64,000 bases of DNA from CAYZMS01 sp964479625 (GTDB lineage: Bacteria; Bacteroidota; Bacteroidia; Chitinophagales; Saprospiraceae): contig CAYZMS010000016.1 of the NCBI GenBank assembly GCA_964479625.1, positions 37,486 to 101,485 of the forward strand. The letters run 5' to 3'. The position numbers and the translations under genes are program-made. Position 1 is the first letter of the stretch. Every line of letters starts with the position of its first letter. This document shows positions 34,663-42,499 of the stretch, piece after piece. The notes beneath the pieces were generated by a model that saw only the letters and a list, made by a program, of their open reading frames with translations, had not been told where the DNA came from and made no database searches.

Positions 34663-36219
34663 TTACCTGGCCTTTAACCGTACAACCGGACAGATCATTT
34701 CCTCCAGCGAAATCCCCCCGTGTTGGAAGGTGTTTTTGTAGTAATTGTGGTAGTGATTGTAATTGTTGGGATACAAAAAGAAAAGATCCTCCTTGGCAAA
34801 AATGAAGGTCGAGCTCACATTGGGCCGGGGCAGGCCTGCTACCTCTGGTTTACGCACCTCCAAAACGTCCTTGCGATCATACTGAAGGTTTCGCCCGACC
34901 TTATAGCGCAGATTGGTAGTCGTTTCCCGGTCACCTACTACCTTGGAAGGGGAATGCACCCGGATCGTACCGTGATCGGTAGTAACGATCAATTGAACAT
35001 CCCGCTCTGCTGCCCGTTCCAGGGCGGCCCACAAAGGAGAGTTCTGAAACCAGGAGCGCGTAAGGGAACGGTAGGCTTTCTCGTCTCCGGCAAGCTCTTT
35101 TAAAACCTCCATTTCGGTGCGGGCATGAGAAAGCATGTCAATGAAATTATACACAATTACTGTCAGGTCATTATTCAGGTAATTCAGAATATTGTCCTGT
35201 AGTTGTCGGGCATGGTTGACATTGGTGATCTTCAGGTAATCGTGTTTGATTTCCCTGCGTAGGAGACGATCCAATTGCTCTGCTAGTAATTGGGATTCGA
35301 AAAGGTTTTTCCCTCCTTCATCATTGTCATTTTTCCACCAGTCGGGGTAGTATTTTTCGATATCAGCCGGCATTAATCCGGCAAAGATGGCATTCCGGCT
35401 GTATTGGGTTGCCGTGGGTAAGATACTGTAAAAATAGTCCTCTTCTTCCACGCGGAAAAACTCTGCTAGAATGGGCTCAATGATCCGCCATTGATCATAG
35501 CGCAGGTTATCGAGTAACAGCATCAAGGTAGGGCGGTCTTTTTCCAGGCGAGGCAAGACCTTTTCCCGCATCAGCCGATGGGACATCACCGGCCCGTCAG
35601 CTCCCTCTTTCAGCCAATCCAGGTAGTTTTTTATGATATACTTACTGAATTCCTTATTGGCTTCCTGCTTTTGCATAGCCAGAATGTCCCCCATTTCGGA
35701 GGATTGCGACCGATCGATCTTGATCTCCCAACTAATGATCTTCCTGTAGATATCGACCCATTCTTCAAACCCCAGCCCTCTATTGATTTCCATAAATATC
35801 TGGCGGAACTCCTGCTGGTAATCGGATGAAGTTTTCTCACGCTGGAGGCGCTTCTGATCAATGATCTTTTTTAAGGTTAGCAGGATCTGGTTGGGATTAA
35901 CCGGTTTGATCAGGTAATCGAAAATATATCCCCCCAGGGCTTCTTCCATGACGGCCTCCGCCTCGTTTTTGGTGATCATTACCACGGGCAGCAGCGGATG
36001 GGACTGCTTTAGCTCCGTAAGGGTTTCCAGGCCGGTCAGGCCAGGCATGCTTTCATCGAGGAAGACGACATCAATATTGGGGTTTTCCGAGCACTCTTCC
36101 AGGGCGTCATGCCCATTGGTGACGGTTCGAACGGTATATCCTTTTTTTTCCAGGAACAGTAATTGGGGTTTGAGCAAATCTATTTCATCATCTGCCCACA
36201 AAATGGTAATCGGGTCCAT
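34663..36219 (-). CDS. porX: T9SS response regulator PorX (receiver + PglZ/alkaline phosphatase-like domain)
   Basis: 518 residues from the ATG at 36219, the same length as PorX of Porphyromonas. Receiver domain 1-125 (ILWADDEIDLL, phospho-acceptor Asp in VVFLDESMPG, KPVNP) followed by a helical linker and a PglZ-type alkaline phosphatase-superfamily domain (LMLLLDNLRYDQWRIIEPILAE with catalytic Asp/Thr region, YNFIDMLSHAR, LIVTTDHGTIRVHSP). PorX with the kinase PorY controls type IX secretion and has phosphodiesterase activity toward oligonucleotides. The longer frame to 36612 overlaps non-coding sequence and the promoter and is not used. porY is not in the window. Confidence 0.93.
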   Translation of the reverse strand: MDPITILWADDEIDLLKPQLLFLEKKGYTVRTVTNGHDALEECSENPNIDVVFLDESMPGLTGLETLTELKQSHPLLPVVMITKNEAEAVMEEALGGYIFDYLIKPVNPNQILLTLKKIIDQKRLQREKTSSDYQQEFRQIFMEINRGLGFEEWVDIYRKIISWEIKIDRSQSSEMGDILAMQKQEANKEFSKYIIKNYLDWLKEGADGPVMSHRLMREKVLPRLEKDRPTLMLLLDNLRYDQWRIIEPILAEFFRVEEEDYFYSILPTATQYSRNAIFAGLMPADIEKYYPDWWKNDNDEGGKNLFESQLLAEQLDRLLRREIKHDYLKITNVNHARQLQDNILNYLNNDLTVIVYNFIDMLSHARTEMEVLKELAGDEKAYRSLTRSWFQNSPLWAALERAAERDVQLIVTTDHGTIRVHSPSKVVGDRETTTNLRYKVGRNLQYDRKDVLEVRKPEVAGLPRPNVSSTFIFAKEDLFFLYPNNYNHYHNYYKNTFQHGGISLEEMICPVVRLKAR

Positions 36220-36259
36220 AAACGAAGACTTAATTAAGAGTTGAAAAAGGATAGTACGC

Positions 36260-36267
36260 CAAATGTA
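36260..36267 (-). promoter_or_regulatory. Putative -7 element of the porX promoter
   Basis: TACATTTG on the minus strand, 40 nt before the porX ATG; exact TAnnTTTG match, weak -33. Confidence 0.42.
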
Positions 36268-36423
36268 AGGATTTCCCTCCATCTGCCCTCTTCCTCTAAA
36301 CTGGGAAAAAGGCCTTAAAATTGCCGTTGCCGGCAGAAAGCTTTGGGGAAACTTCCAGGGCTTGGAGCCCTGGAAGGGATACCTAGTACAATTGCAGTCC
36401 GGAATTTGTATCTTTCGAAAGTT

Positions 36424-37656
36424 ATGGCAAGAAAGAAAATCTTCAATGACCCCGTGTACGGCTTTGTCAGTGTGCCTTATGGTATAATATTCGAATTGAT
36501 AGAGCACCCTTATTTTCAGCGCCTCAGGCGGATCAAGCAAGTCAGTATGACCCACTTCGTCTATCCTGGCGCTCTGCACACCCGCTTTCACCACGCATTG
36601 GGAGCATTTCACCTGATGAACCGTGCCATAACAGTACTGCGCAGTAAGGAGGTACCCATCACGGAAGCTGAAGCCGAAGCGGCTTCCATCGCCATCCTAC
36701 TGCACGATATTGGGCACGGCCCCTTCTCCCACACGCTCGAACACAGCCTGATCGAAGTTTCCCATGAGTTCTTATCCGACCTATTCATGCAGAAGCTCAA
36801 CCGGGAATTCGACGGGAAGCTGGACCTTGCCATAGCCATATTTGAAGACCGCTATTCCAAGAAATTTCTCCATCAGCTCGTATCAAGCCAGCTCGATATG
36901 GATCGAATGGACTACCTCAACCGGGACAGTTTCTTCACCGGTGTCTACGAAGGGGTCATCGGCTATGACCGGATCATCGAGATGTTGGCTGTACACCAGG
37001 GGGAATTGGTCGTGGAAGTTAAAGGTATTTATTCGATCGAGAAATTTCTGATGGCCCGTCGGCTTATGTACTGGCAGGTCTACCTCCACAAAACGGTACT
37101 TTCGGCAGAACAAATGTTAAAGCAGGCGCTGCGCCGGGCCAGGTATCTGGTGCAGCAGGGGGAGCAGGTCGACACCCCTCCTGCTCTAGAGTTTTTTTTG
37201 AACCACACCCTTCGTCGGCAAGACTTCGAAGGACCCCGACAGGATGAATTGTTGGATCGTTTCGCAGCCCTGGATGATTTCGACCTGGTCAGTGGCCTTA
37301 AAATGTGGATGTCGCATCCGGATGCCGTCTTACGCACCCTAGCATGTGGCCTGATCGAAAGGCGCTTATTCCGTCTCGAACTACACAACCAGCCCGTTTC
37401 TAAATCCTACGCAGACTCCATTCGGAGGCAAATCGCCAATTGGTGGAAGGGACCCGAGGAAGAACTGGAATTCCTCTTCATCTCCGGCCGGGAAACCAAC
37501 CGCATGTATAATACGGCAGAGGAAGAGATCAAGATCCTCCACAAAAACGGAGAAACGCTTCCCATGTCCCTGAGCTCCGACCACTATGTAGAGGGGGCAA
37601 TGATCACCAAATTCTTCTTGTGTTACCCCAAAATTAAAGGAAAAAAATATATTTAA
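36424..37656 (+). CDS. HD-domain phosphohydrolase (dNTPase/SAMHD1-like)
   Basis: 410 residues from the ATG at 36424. HD motif residues: HTRFHHALGAFHLM (first His), then ILLHDIGHGPFSHTLEH (HD pair and extra His) and LDMDRMDYLNRDSFFTG (distal Asp). The fold belongs to the dGTP triphosphohydrolase/SAMHD1 group. It is divergent from porX, a neighbourhood that recurs in Bacteroidota. Substrate is unknown; dNTPs are most likely. Confidence 0.88.
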   Translation: MARKKIFNDPVYGFVSVPYGIIFELIEHPYFQRLRRIKQVSMTHFVYPGALHTRFHHALGAFHLMNRAITVLRSKEVPITEAEAEAASIAILLHDIGHGPFSHTLEHSLIEVSHEFLSDLFMQKLNREFDGKLDLAIAIFEDRYSKKFLHQLVSSQLDMDRMDYLNRDSFFTGVYEGVIGYDRIIEMLAVHQGELVVEVKGIYSIEKFLMARRLMYWQVYLHKTVLSAEQMLKQALRRARYLVQQGEQVDTPPALEFFLNHTLRRQDFEGPRQDELLDRFAALDDFDLVSGLKMWMSHPDAVLRTLACGLIERRLFRLELHNQPVSKSYADSIRRQIANWWKGPEEELEFLFISGRETNRMYNTAEEEIKILHKNGETLPMSLSSDHYVEGAMITKFFLCYPKIKGKKYI

Positions 37657-37932
37657 CCTATTCTTAATTTCAAAGCTTTTATATTCACATATTCTTAAAA
37701 TTTGCGCTTTTTCCACAAATACTTCTTTACAACCTTGTGTTTTGAAGAATACCTTCCTACTTTTACCTTTAAACTGGGATTAACAAATAACCGATCCATT
37801 CGATACCTAAACCTCATTCTTCCTGCATCCCCGATCAGCAAAAGTTTGGTAGGCCAGCCCTTGCTGGCCGGCCTCAGGCAAAGAGTAATTATAATTTTTT
37901 AATACCCTTTTTAAAAACCAATGTTGCACATT

Positions 37933-39348
37933 ATGAAGACAGTAAACTACTTGCTTACGTTGGCGATTGCCTTGTTTGCAGTGACCATTACGACGGCACA
38001 GCCTGGTGATCTGCCCAAGGACAGCGAGCCCGGCAAATGCTACGCGAAATGCCTCATCCCTGATGAGTATGAAACCGTTACTGAGCGTGTATTGGTAAAA
38101 CCAGCTACTACCCGTACCGAAGTAGTTCCTGCGGAGTACGAAACCGTAACTGAAAAGATTTTGGTGAAAGAAGCCGCTAAGGTTTATGGAAGCCAGATCA
38201 AGGAAAGCGACTTGTATGTTACCGAAACCCAACAAGTAGAGGTGAAGCCTGCAGGCATTCGCTATGAGTACGTACCCGCTGAATATGAAACAGTAACCGA
38301 ACGGGTGATGATCAAGCCGGAATCCAAGCGCTTCGTGTATGTTCCTGCGGAGTATGAAACCGTAACTGAACGCTTGGCCGTTAAGCAGGAAGGCATTCGC
38401 ATGGTCCCCCGCCCTGCCGAGTACGAAACCGTAACAGAGCGTGTAGCCATACGGGAAGCCGGTATGCGTATCGAACGCGTTGCCCCTACTGTAAAAACAG
38501 AAACCGAACGCATCGAAGTGGCTCCTGCCACTACCAAGTGGGTTAAGCGTCAGGCTGACCGCAACTGTCTTTCTGCCGATCCCAATGATTGCCTGGTTTG
38601 GTGCCTGGTCGAAGTTCCCGCGCGCTATGAAACTGTTACCCGTACGGTACCTGAAGGTTGCCCCACAGGTTACACCTTGAGCGGCAACGATTGTATCAAG
38701 GAAGTAGAAGTTCCTGCTGAATACAAGACTGTTTCCAAGCGTGTCGTTACAGAACCTGCCAGTTTGGAAGAAGTAGAAATCCCTGCTGAGTACAAAACGA
38801 TCAGCAAGCGCGTGGTAAAAACTCCAGCTACCTATCGTGAAGAAGTTATTCCTGCTGAGTATACTACCGTTAAGGTGCAACGCGAAAAAACTCCAGCCAG
38901 TGTTCGCGAAGTTACTATCCCTGCTGAATACCAGACTATTTCTATTCGTCGTGCCAAAACCAAGGACGACGTCATGGCAGCTTCCAATGATATCGCTCGC
39001 GAGATCCAGGGTGAATACCAAACCATTACCCGCCAGGTTTTGAAAACACCGGCTACCACCCGTACGGTTGATGTTCCCGCTGAATACAAGACCGTTTCCA
39101 AGCGCGTATTGAAAAGCCAGGGAGGCTTCACCGAATGGAGAGAGATCCTTTGTGCCAATCAAGTGGATAGCTACACCATTCGCCAGATCCAGCAGGCACT
39201 GAAAGATGCAGGTTACGATCCGGGGCCGATCGACAATATTCTGGGTGTACGCACCAAAGCTGCCCTTACGGCATTCCAGCGGGACAATGGCCTGCCCGTT
39301 GGCCAGCTAGACCTGGAAACACTGCAAGCATTAGGGGTGCAGTATTAA
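37933..39348 (+). CDS. Secreted VTERV-repeat protein with C-terminal peptidoglycan-binding domain
   Basis: 471 residues from the ATG at 37933 (signal peptide NYLLTLAIALFAVTITTAQ). Mature residues ~35-400 consist of about 14 imperfect repeats of ~25 residues around PAEYETVTERV followed by a K-PA turn (later copies PAEYKTVSKRV). A Cys-containing insertion lies near residues 200-250 (RNCLSADPNDCLVWC, EGCPTGYTLSGNDC). The last ~65 residues are a PG_binding_1 domain (IRQIQQALKDAGYDPGPID...TKAALTAFQRDNGL). Likely a long beta-structured spacer anchored to peptidoglycan. The repeat family has no function known to me. It is transcribed alone and closed by a strong terminator. Confidence 0.85.
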   Translation: MKTVNYLLTLAIALFAVTITTAQPGDLPKDSEPGKCYAKCLIPDEYETVTERVLVKPATTRTEVVPAEYETVTEKILVKEAAKVYGSQIKESDLYVTETQQVEVKPAGIRYEYVPAEYETVTERVMIKPESKRFVYVPAEYETVTERLAVKQEGIRMVPRPAEYETVTERVAIREAGMRIERVAPTVKTETERIEVAPATTKWVKRQADRNCLSADPNDCLVWCLVEVPARYETVTRTVPEGCPTGYTLSGNDCIKEVEVPAEYKTVSKRVVTEPASLEEVEIPAEYKTISKRVVKTPATYREEVIPAEYTTVKVQREKTPASVREVTIPAEYQTISIRRAKTKDDVMAASNDIAREIQGEYQTITRQVLKTPATTRTVDVPAEYKTVSKRVLKSQGGFTEWREILCANQVDSYTIRQIQQALKDAGYDPGPIDNILGVRTKAALTAFQRDNGLPVGQLDLETLQALGVQY

Positions 39349-39391
39349 TTCCCAAGCCTATCTCAAAGCACCAGTAGCATTTTGAGATATG

Positions 39392-39430
39392 AAAGAAGGG
39401 GTGCATGTACATGCGCCCCTTCTTTATTTT
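39392..39430 (+). terminator. Rho-independent terminator of the VTERV-repeat gene
   Basis: Stem of about 16 bp with one bulge pair (aaagaagggg from 39392, ccccttcttt ending 39425), small loop, then ATTTT. A smaller hairpin (tctcaaa/tttgaga, 39361-39387) precedes it. Confidence 0.8.
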
Positions 39431-39630
39431 ACACCTCCTTGCTTCGGGTAGGTTAAAACTGCCCTTGTACCATAAAAAGCCTCGCCGCCTCCCTTTTTCG
39501 AATCTTTCCCGCTTCGTTTTTATATCCAAACACCAAAGCATTAAAGGGGCCTTAGTCTTCCAGCCCGGGGACGGGGGCGCAAAAGCGAGTTAGCTTGTGG
39601 GATAGCCCTTGCATTTTCATTTAATTAGAA

Positions 39631-39762
39631 GAAAAATAAAAAGCCCGATCCAATGGTGAGGAATCGGGCATGTAGTTCAGAGAGAGCGAATAATAAAGGC
39701 TAGATTCTTTTGGGGTTGGTGGAGGAGTGGAAAAACCACCCCTTCACTCGATGCATTAGCAT
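39631..39762 (-). ncRNA. Possible small transcript ending at a minus-strand terminator
   Basis: Minus strand: stem gcccgatt-cc / gg-atcgggc (39643-39669) followed by TTTTTATTTTTC is a textbook terminator with no gene upstream of it on that strand. About 30 nt before it ends a 20-codon frame (39762 to 39700, ATG start, with KGWFFHSS in it), and the same stretch can fold (ggtgg/ccacc, gagtgg/cactc). A small RNA, leader peptide or tiny protein gene are all possible. Confidence 0.35.
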
Positions 39763-39937
39763 TTAACAGGCAGAATGTTTTCAAATGGTTGAATAAAAAT
39801 TCAATTGGTTTTTCAGAGTTGCTGCCTTGCGTTTTCGTTAATGTAGAGCTACTGCCTATTGGAATTCCATAAACAAATGGGAAAAAAAATCACAAGCTTT
39901 AGAAAAAACGGGCCTGACAACTATTGCCCGCCTGCAG

Positions 39938-40978
39938 GTGATCGAAAAATTGGTACCTTTAGCGCAAAACCAGCGATTTGTGTTAGGGCTATTTAGGACC
40001 AACCAATTATTGGGAAGCATATACCTGATCCCTTATTTAGGTTTGCTTTTTGCGGCCAATTGGTTTTACCCCATGGCGGAATGGGAAGGGGTACACTGGG
40101 AGGGAGGAGTCCTCTTTGAATACCTTAAAGCCTACTTTCCCGCCCCGGGACCCTGGTCCTGGGCACTGATCATATTTCTACTTTTTTTGCTGGGTGCGGG
40201 AAGTAATTATCTGGAGATGTACTATCGGCTTGGCCGGGATGTCAGTTTATTACCCGGGGTATTCGTTGTTCTTGTTAGTGCCTTTCATCCTCTTTTTCGC
40301 ACCAATACGCCTTTCCACTGGGCCAATCTGTTTTTGCTGATCGCGCTGTTTCAGGCAATGGGTATTTATAAAAAGGTGCGCTGTGCTGACCAGATCTTCA
40401 ACATTGGTCTTTTTGTGGGCATTGCCAGTTTTTTCGTACCTGTCTACCTGATCTTCTTTCTTTTTGGTTGGGTAAGTTTATCCATTATGCGATCTTTTAA
40501 TATCAAGGAGCGGTTGATGATGTTAAGCGGCCTGATAACCCCCTATTTGCTTGGAGCAACGATCACCTTTTGGTTCGATCGCCTGCCATGGTTCCTTAAA
40601 CGGCAATTTATAAATGGGTTTAGCTTTTTTCCATTTCCGGACTTGAGTCCGATCGAATGGGCAACTACCAGCCTATTCGGCTTAATCATACTTTTATTGG
40701 TGTTGTTCTCCGGGAATTACTATAAAAAAAGAGTGGTGCAGGACCGTAAGCACCTTCAGCTTTTATTTTGGCTGATACCCACAGCACTGCTTTGCCTCCT
40801 CTTTCTACCACAAGCGAGTATAACCAACCTCTTGGTCCTTAGCCTTCCGCTTGGGGTACTTACTGGCCTTGGCTTTCAGCCAATTTCAAGGCCCCTGGCC
40901 GAGATCCTTCACGTCTTTCTGCTGCTGTTGCTGGCAGGTATATATTTTCTTCCTTTGCTTTTACAAGGGCTTAGCTAA
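39938..40978 (+). CDS. Polytopic membrane protein, DUF6427-like
   Basis: 346 residues with about ten hydrophobic helices. It starts with GTG at 39938; no upstream ATG is in frame. Notable segments: FRTNQLLGSIYLIPYL at the N-terminus, LLGAGSNYLEMYYRLGRDVSLLPGVFVVLVSA in the middle. The pattern (N-terminal FRTNQ, many helices, polar loop RSFNIKERL) resembles the Bacteroidota DUF6427 family. It ends 48 nt before purQ and may be co-transcribed. Function unknown. Confidence 0.72.
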   Translation: MIEKLVPLAQNQRFVLGLFRTNQLLGSIYLIPYLGLLFAANWFYPMAEWEGVHWEGGVLFEYLKAYFPAPGPWSWALIIFLLFLLGAGSNYLEMYYRLGRDVSLLPGVFVVLVSAFHPLFRTNTPFHWANLFLLIALFQAMGIYKKVRCADQIFNIGLFVGIASFFVPVYLIFFLFGWVSLSIMRSFNIKERLMMLSGLITPYLLGATITFWFDRLPWFLKRQFINGFSFFPFPDLSPIEWATTSLFGLIILLLVLFSGNYYKKRVVQDRKHLQLLFWLIPTALLCLLFLPQASITNLLVLSLPLGVLTGLGFQPISRPLAEILHVFLLLLLAGIYFLPLLLQGLS

Positions 40979-41026
40979 GGCAAAACCTTTAGATTTTGTC
41001 TTACCTTTACCAAAAAGAACGATAGC

Positions 41027-41734
41027 ATGAAATTTGGAGTTGTTGTTTTTCCAGGTTCGAATTGCGACGATGATATGGTGCATGTGCTTGAGGAGGTCAT
41101 GCAAGCTGAAACGGTCAAACTTTGGCACAAGGAAATCACCTTGGATGGTTTTTCAACTGGCGATTGCATTGTATTACCGGGAGGTTTCTCCTATGGTGAT
41201 TACCTCCGGGCCGGCGCTATTGCCCGCTTTTCGCCCATTATGCGATCGGTAATTCAGTTTGCAGAATCAGGAGGCTTTGTCCTTGGGATCTGCAATGGAT
41301 TTCAGATCCTTTGCGAATCAGGCTTACTGCCGGGGGTCCTCCTTAGGAACCAGAATCAACAATTCATTTGTAAAAATACCTTCCTGAAAACGGTTTCCAA
41401 CAGATCTCCCCTAACTGCCCTACTGTCTCCCGACCAGGTGCTCAAGATCCCCATTGCTCATGCGGAAGGGCGTTTCCATGCTGCCGAAGAGACTATACAA
41501 CGACTGGAAGATAACGAGCAGGTACTTTTCCGGTATTGCGAGGCAGACGGCAGCATTACCGAGGCCGCTAACCCTAATGGGTCCATTAACAACATTGCCG
41601 GGATTTGCAATGAGAACCGGAACGTCTTCGGCATGATGCCTCACCCAGAACGCGCTGCTGAATCCATACTCGGTAACGCCGACGGCCGGGAATTATTCGA
41701 ATCTCTTCTAAAAGCAGCCGCAGTGAATGGGTAA
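41027..41734 (+). CDS. purQ: Phosphoribosylformylglycinamidine synthase, glutaminase subunit
   Basis: 235 residues. Class I glutamine amidotransferase that supplies ammonia to PurL in purine synthesis. Catalytic triad: Cys in LGICNGFQ, then His and Glu in PHPE near the C-terminus. N-terminal KFGVVVFPGSNCDDD and LPGGFSYGDYLRAGAIA are diagnostic for PurQ. No purL or purS next to it. A -7-like box TACCTTTA lies 18 nt upstream. Confidence 0.95.
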   Translation: MKFGVVVFPGSNCDDDMVHVLEEVMQAETVKLWHKEITLDGFSTGDCIVLPGGFSYGDYLRAGAIARFSPIMRSVIQFAESGGFVLGICNGFQILCESGLLPGVLLRNQNQQFICKNTFLKTVSNRSPLTALLSPDQVLKIPIAHAEGRFHAAEETIQRLEDNEQVLFRYCEADGSITEAANPNGSINNIAGICNENRNVFGMMPHPERAAESILGNADGRELFESLLKAAAVNG

Positions 41735-41951
41735 ACCTACACCCTCTGTGCATATCTCCATGGCCTTTTTCAAGAAAACTACTTCCCCACAGAGCACTAG
41801 AAGAACAGGGAAAAGGAATAAAACCATTGCCCAAATCGCCAACCCACTGGCCTCCTTCCCTTGTTAATCTTTTGCTTTTGTATATGCGATCACAGAACAT
41901 TCCTGAAGGATCTCCGTAAATTAGCGGAGAAATTAAGAAAGCTACCCGAAC

Positions 41952-42398
41952 ATGAAAAAATCGAGCATCCTTTTTGGCCTTCTACTGCTTAGCTCCGGTT
42001 TACTGGCCCAGTTAAACCCGGTAAGCTGGACCTTTTCCTCAGAAAAGGTAGGAGAACAGGAATACGAGCTTTCCTTTGAAGCCGATCTTAAACCTGGCTG
42101 GTATATTTACTCCCAGTTCCTAGAAGAAGGAGGCCCCATCCCCACCAGAATTTTCCTGGATGTCCAGGATGGCTTCCTACCCCTTGGGGCCGCCCGGGAA
42201 GAGGGGGAAAAACTGGAGGGCCACGATGCGCTTTTTGGAATGGAGATCGTAAAATTCAAGGGGAAAACCCGATTTATCCAACGCGTACAGGTCGTTGACC
42301 CCCTTCAAACGATTACCGGATATATTGAATACATGGTTTGTGATGAAGCAAAATGCCTTCCTCCGAACGAAATGGAATTTGTATTTGAACTGAATTAA
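41952..42398 (+). CDS. Free-standing DsbD-alpha domain protein
   Basis: 148 residues: signal peptide (ILFGLLLLSSGLLAQ) plus one DsbD N-terminal (alpha) domain (SWTFSSEKVGEQEYELSFEADLKPGWYIYSQFLEEGGPIPTRI) with the redox Cys pair in VCDEAKCLPPNE. In DsbD the alpha domain passes electrons to periplasmic partners. It lies 101 nt before a DsbD gene that has two similar domains of its own. Probably an in-situ duplication that acts as a soluble carrier. Confidence 0.83.
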   Translation: MKKSSILFGLLLLSSGLLAQLNPVSWTFSSEKVGEQEYELSFEADLKPGWYIYSQFLEEGGPIPTRIFLDVQDGFLPLGAAREEGEKLEGHDALFGMEIVKFKGKTRFIQRVQVVDPLQTITGYIEYMVCDEAKCLPPNEMEFVFELN

Positions 42399-42499
42399 AA
42401 GTAGCCCCGTTCTTTTAAAGAACGCTGCTCGTTGGCTCAACCAAAGGATAAGGAATAAGGCTTGACCCTACGTCGGGCCTTTACCATAAATACGCGACC

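Larger units (their letters stand above)
39349..39937. other. 589-nt gene-poor region with two terminators
   Basis: Next to the repeat gene lies its terminator (39392-39430). In the middle a second terminator points to the minus strand (39631-39669). Minus-strand sequence upstream of it (39700-39930) is rich in hairpins and holds only a 20-codon frame. I see no conserved protein gene. Confidence 0.6.

Noticed and set aside
36220..36612. 131-codon N-terminal extension of porX
   Set aside because: Runs through the promoter region and into the divergent gene; the receiver domain starts at the ATG at 36219, giving the standard PorX length.
37852..37869. Hairpin ggccagc/gctggcc before the VTERV-repeat gene
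   Set aside because: No T run on either side and located in a leader; not enough for a terminator or riboswitch call.
37807..39162. Long minus-strand frame of 451 codons
   Set aside because: It is antisense to the VTERV-repeat gene; the repeats keep both strands open. The plus strand has the signal peptide and peptidoglycan-binding domain.
41055..41070. GGTTCGAATT resembling a tRNA T-loop
   Set aside because: Lies inside purQ coding sequence and no cloverleaf can be drawn around it.
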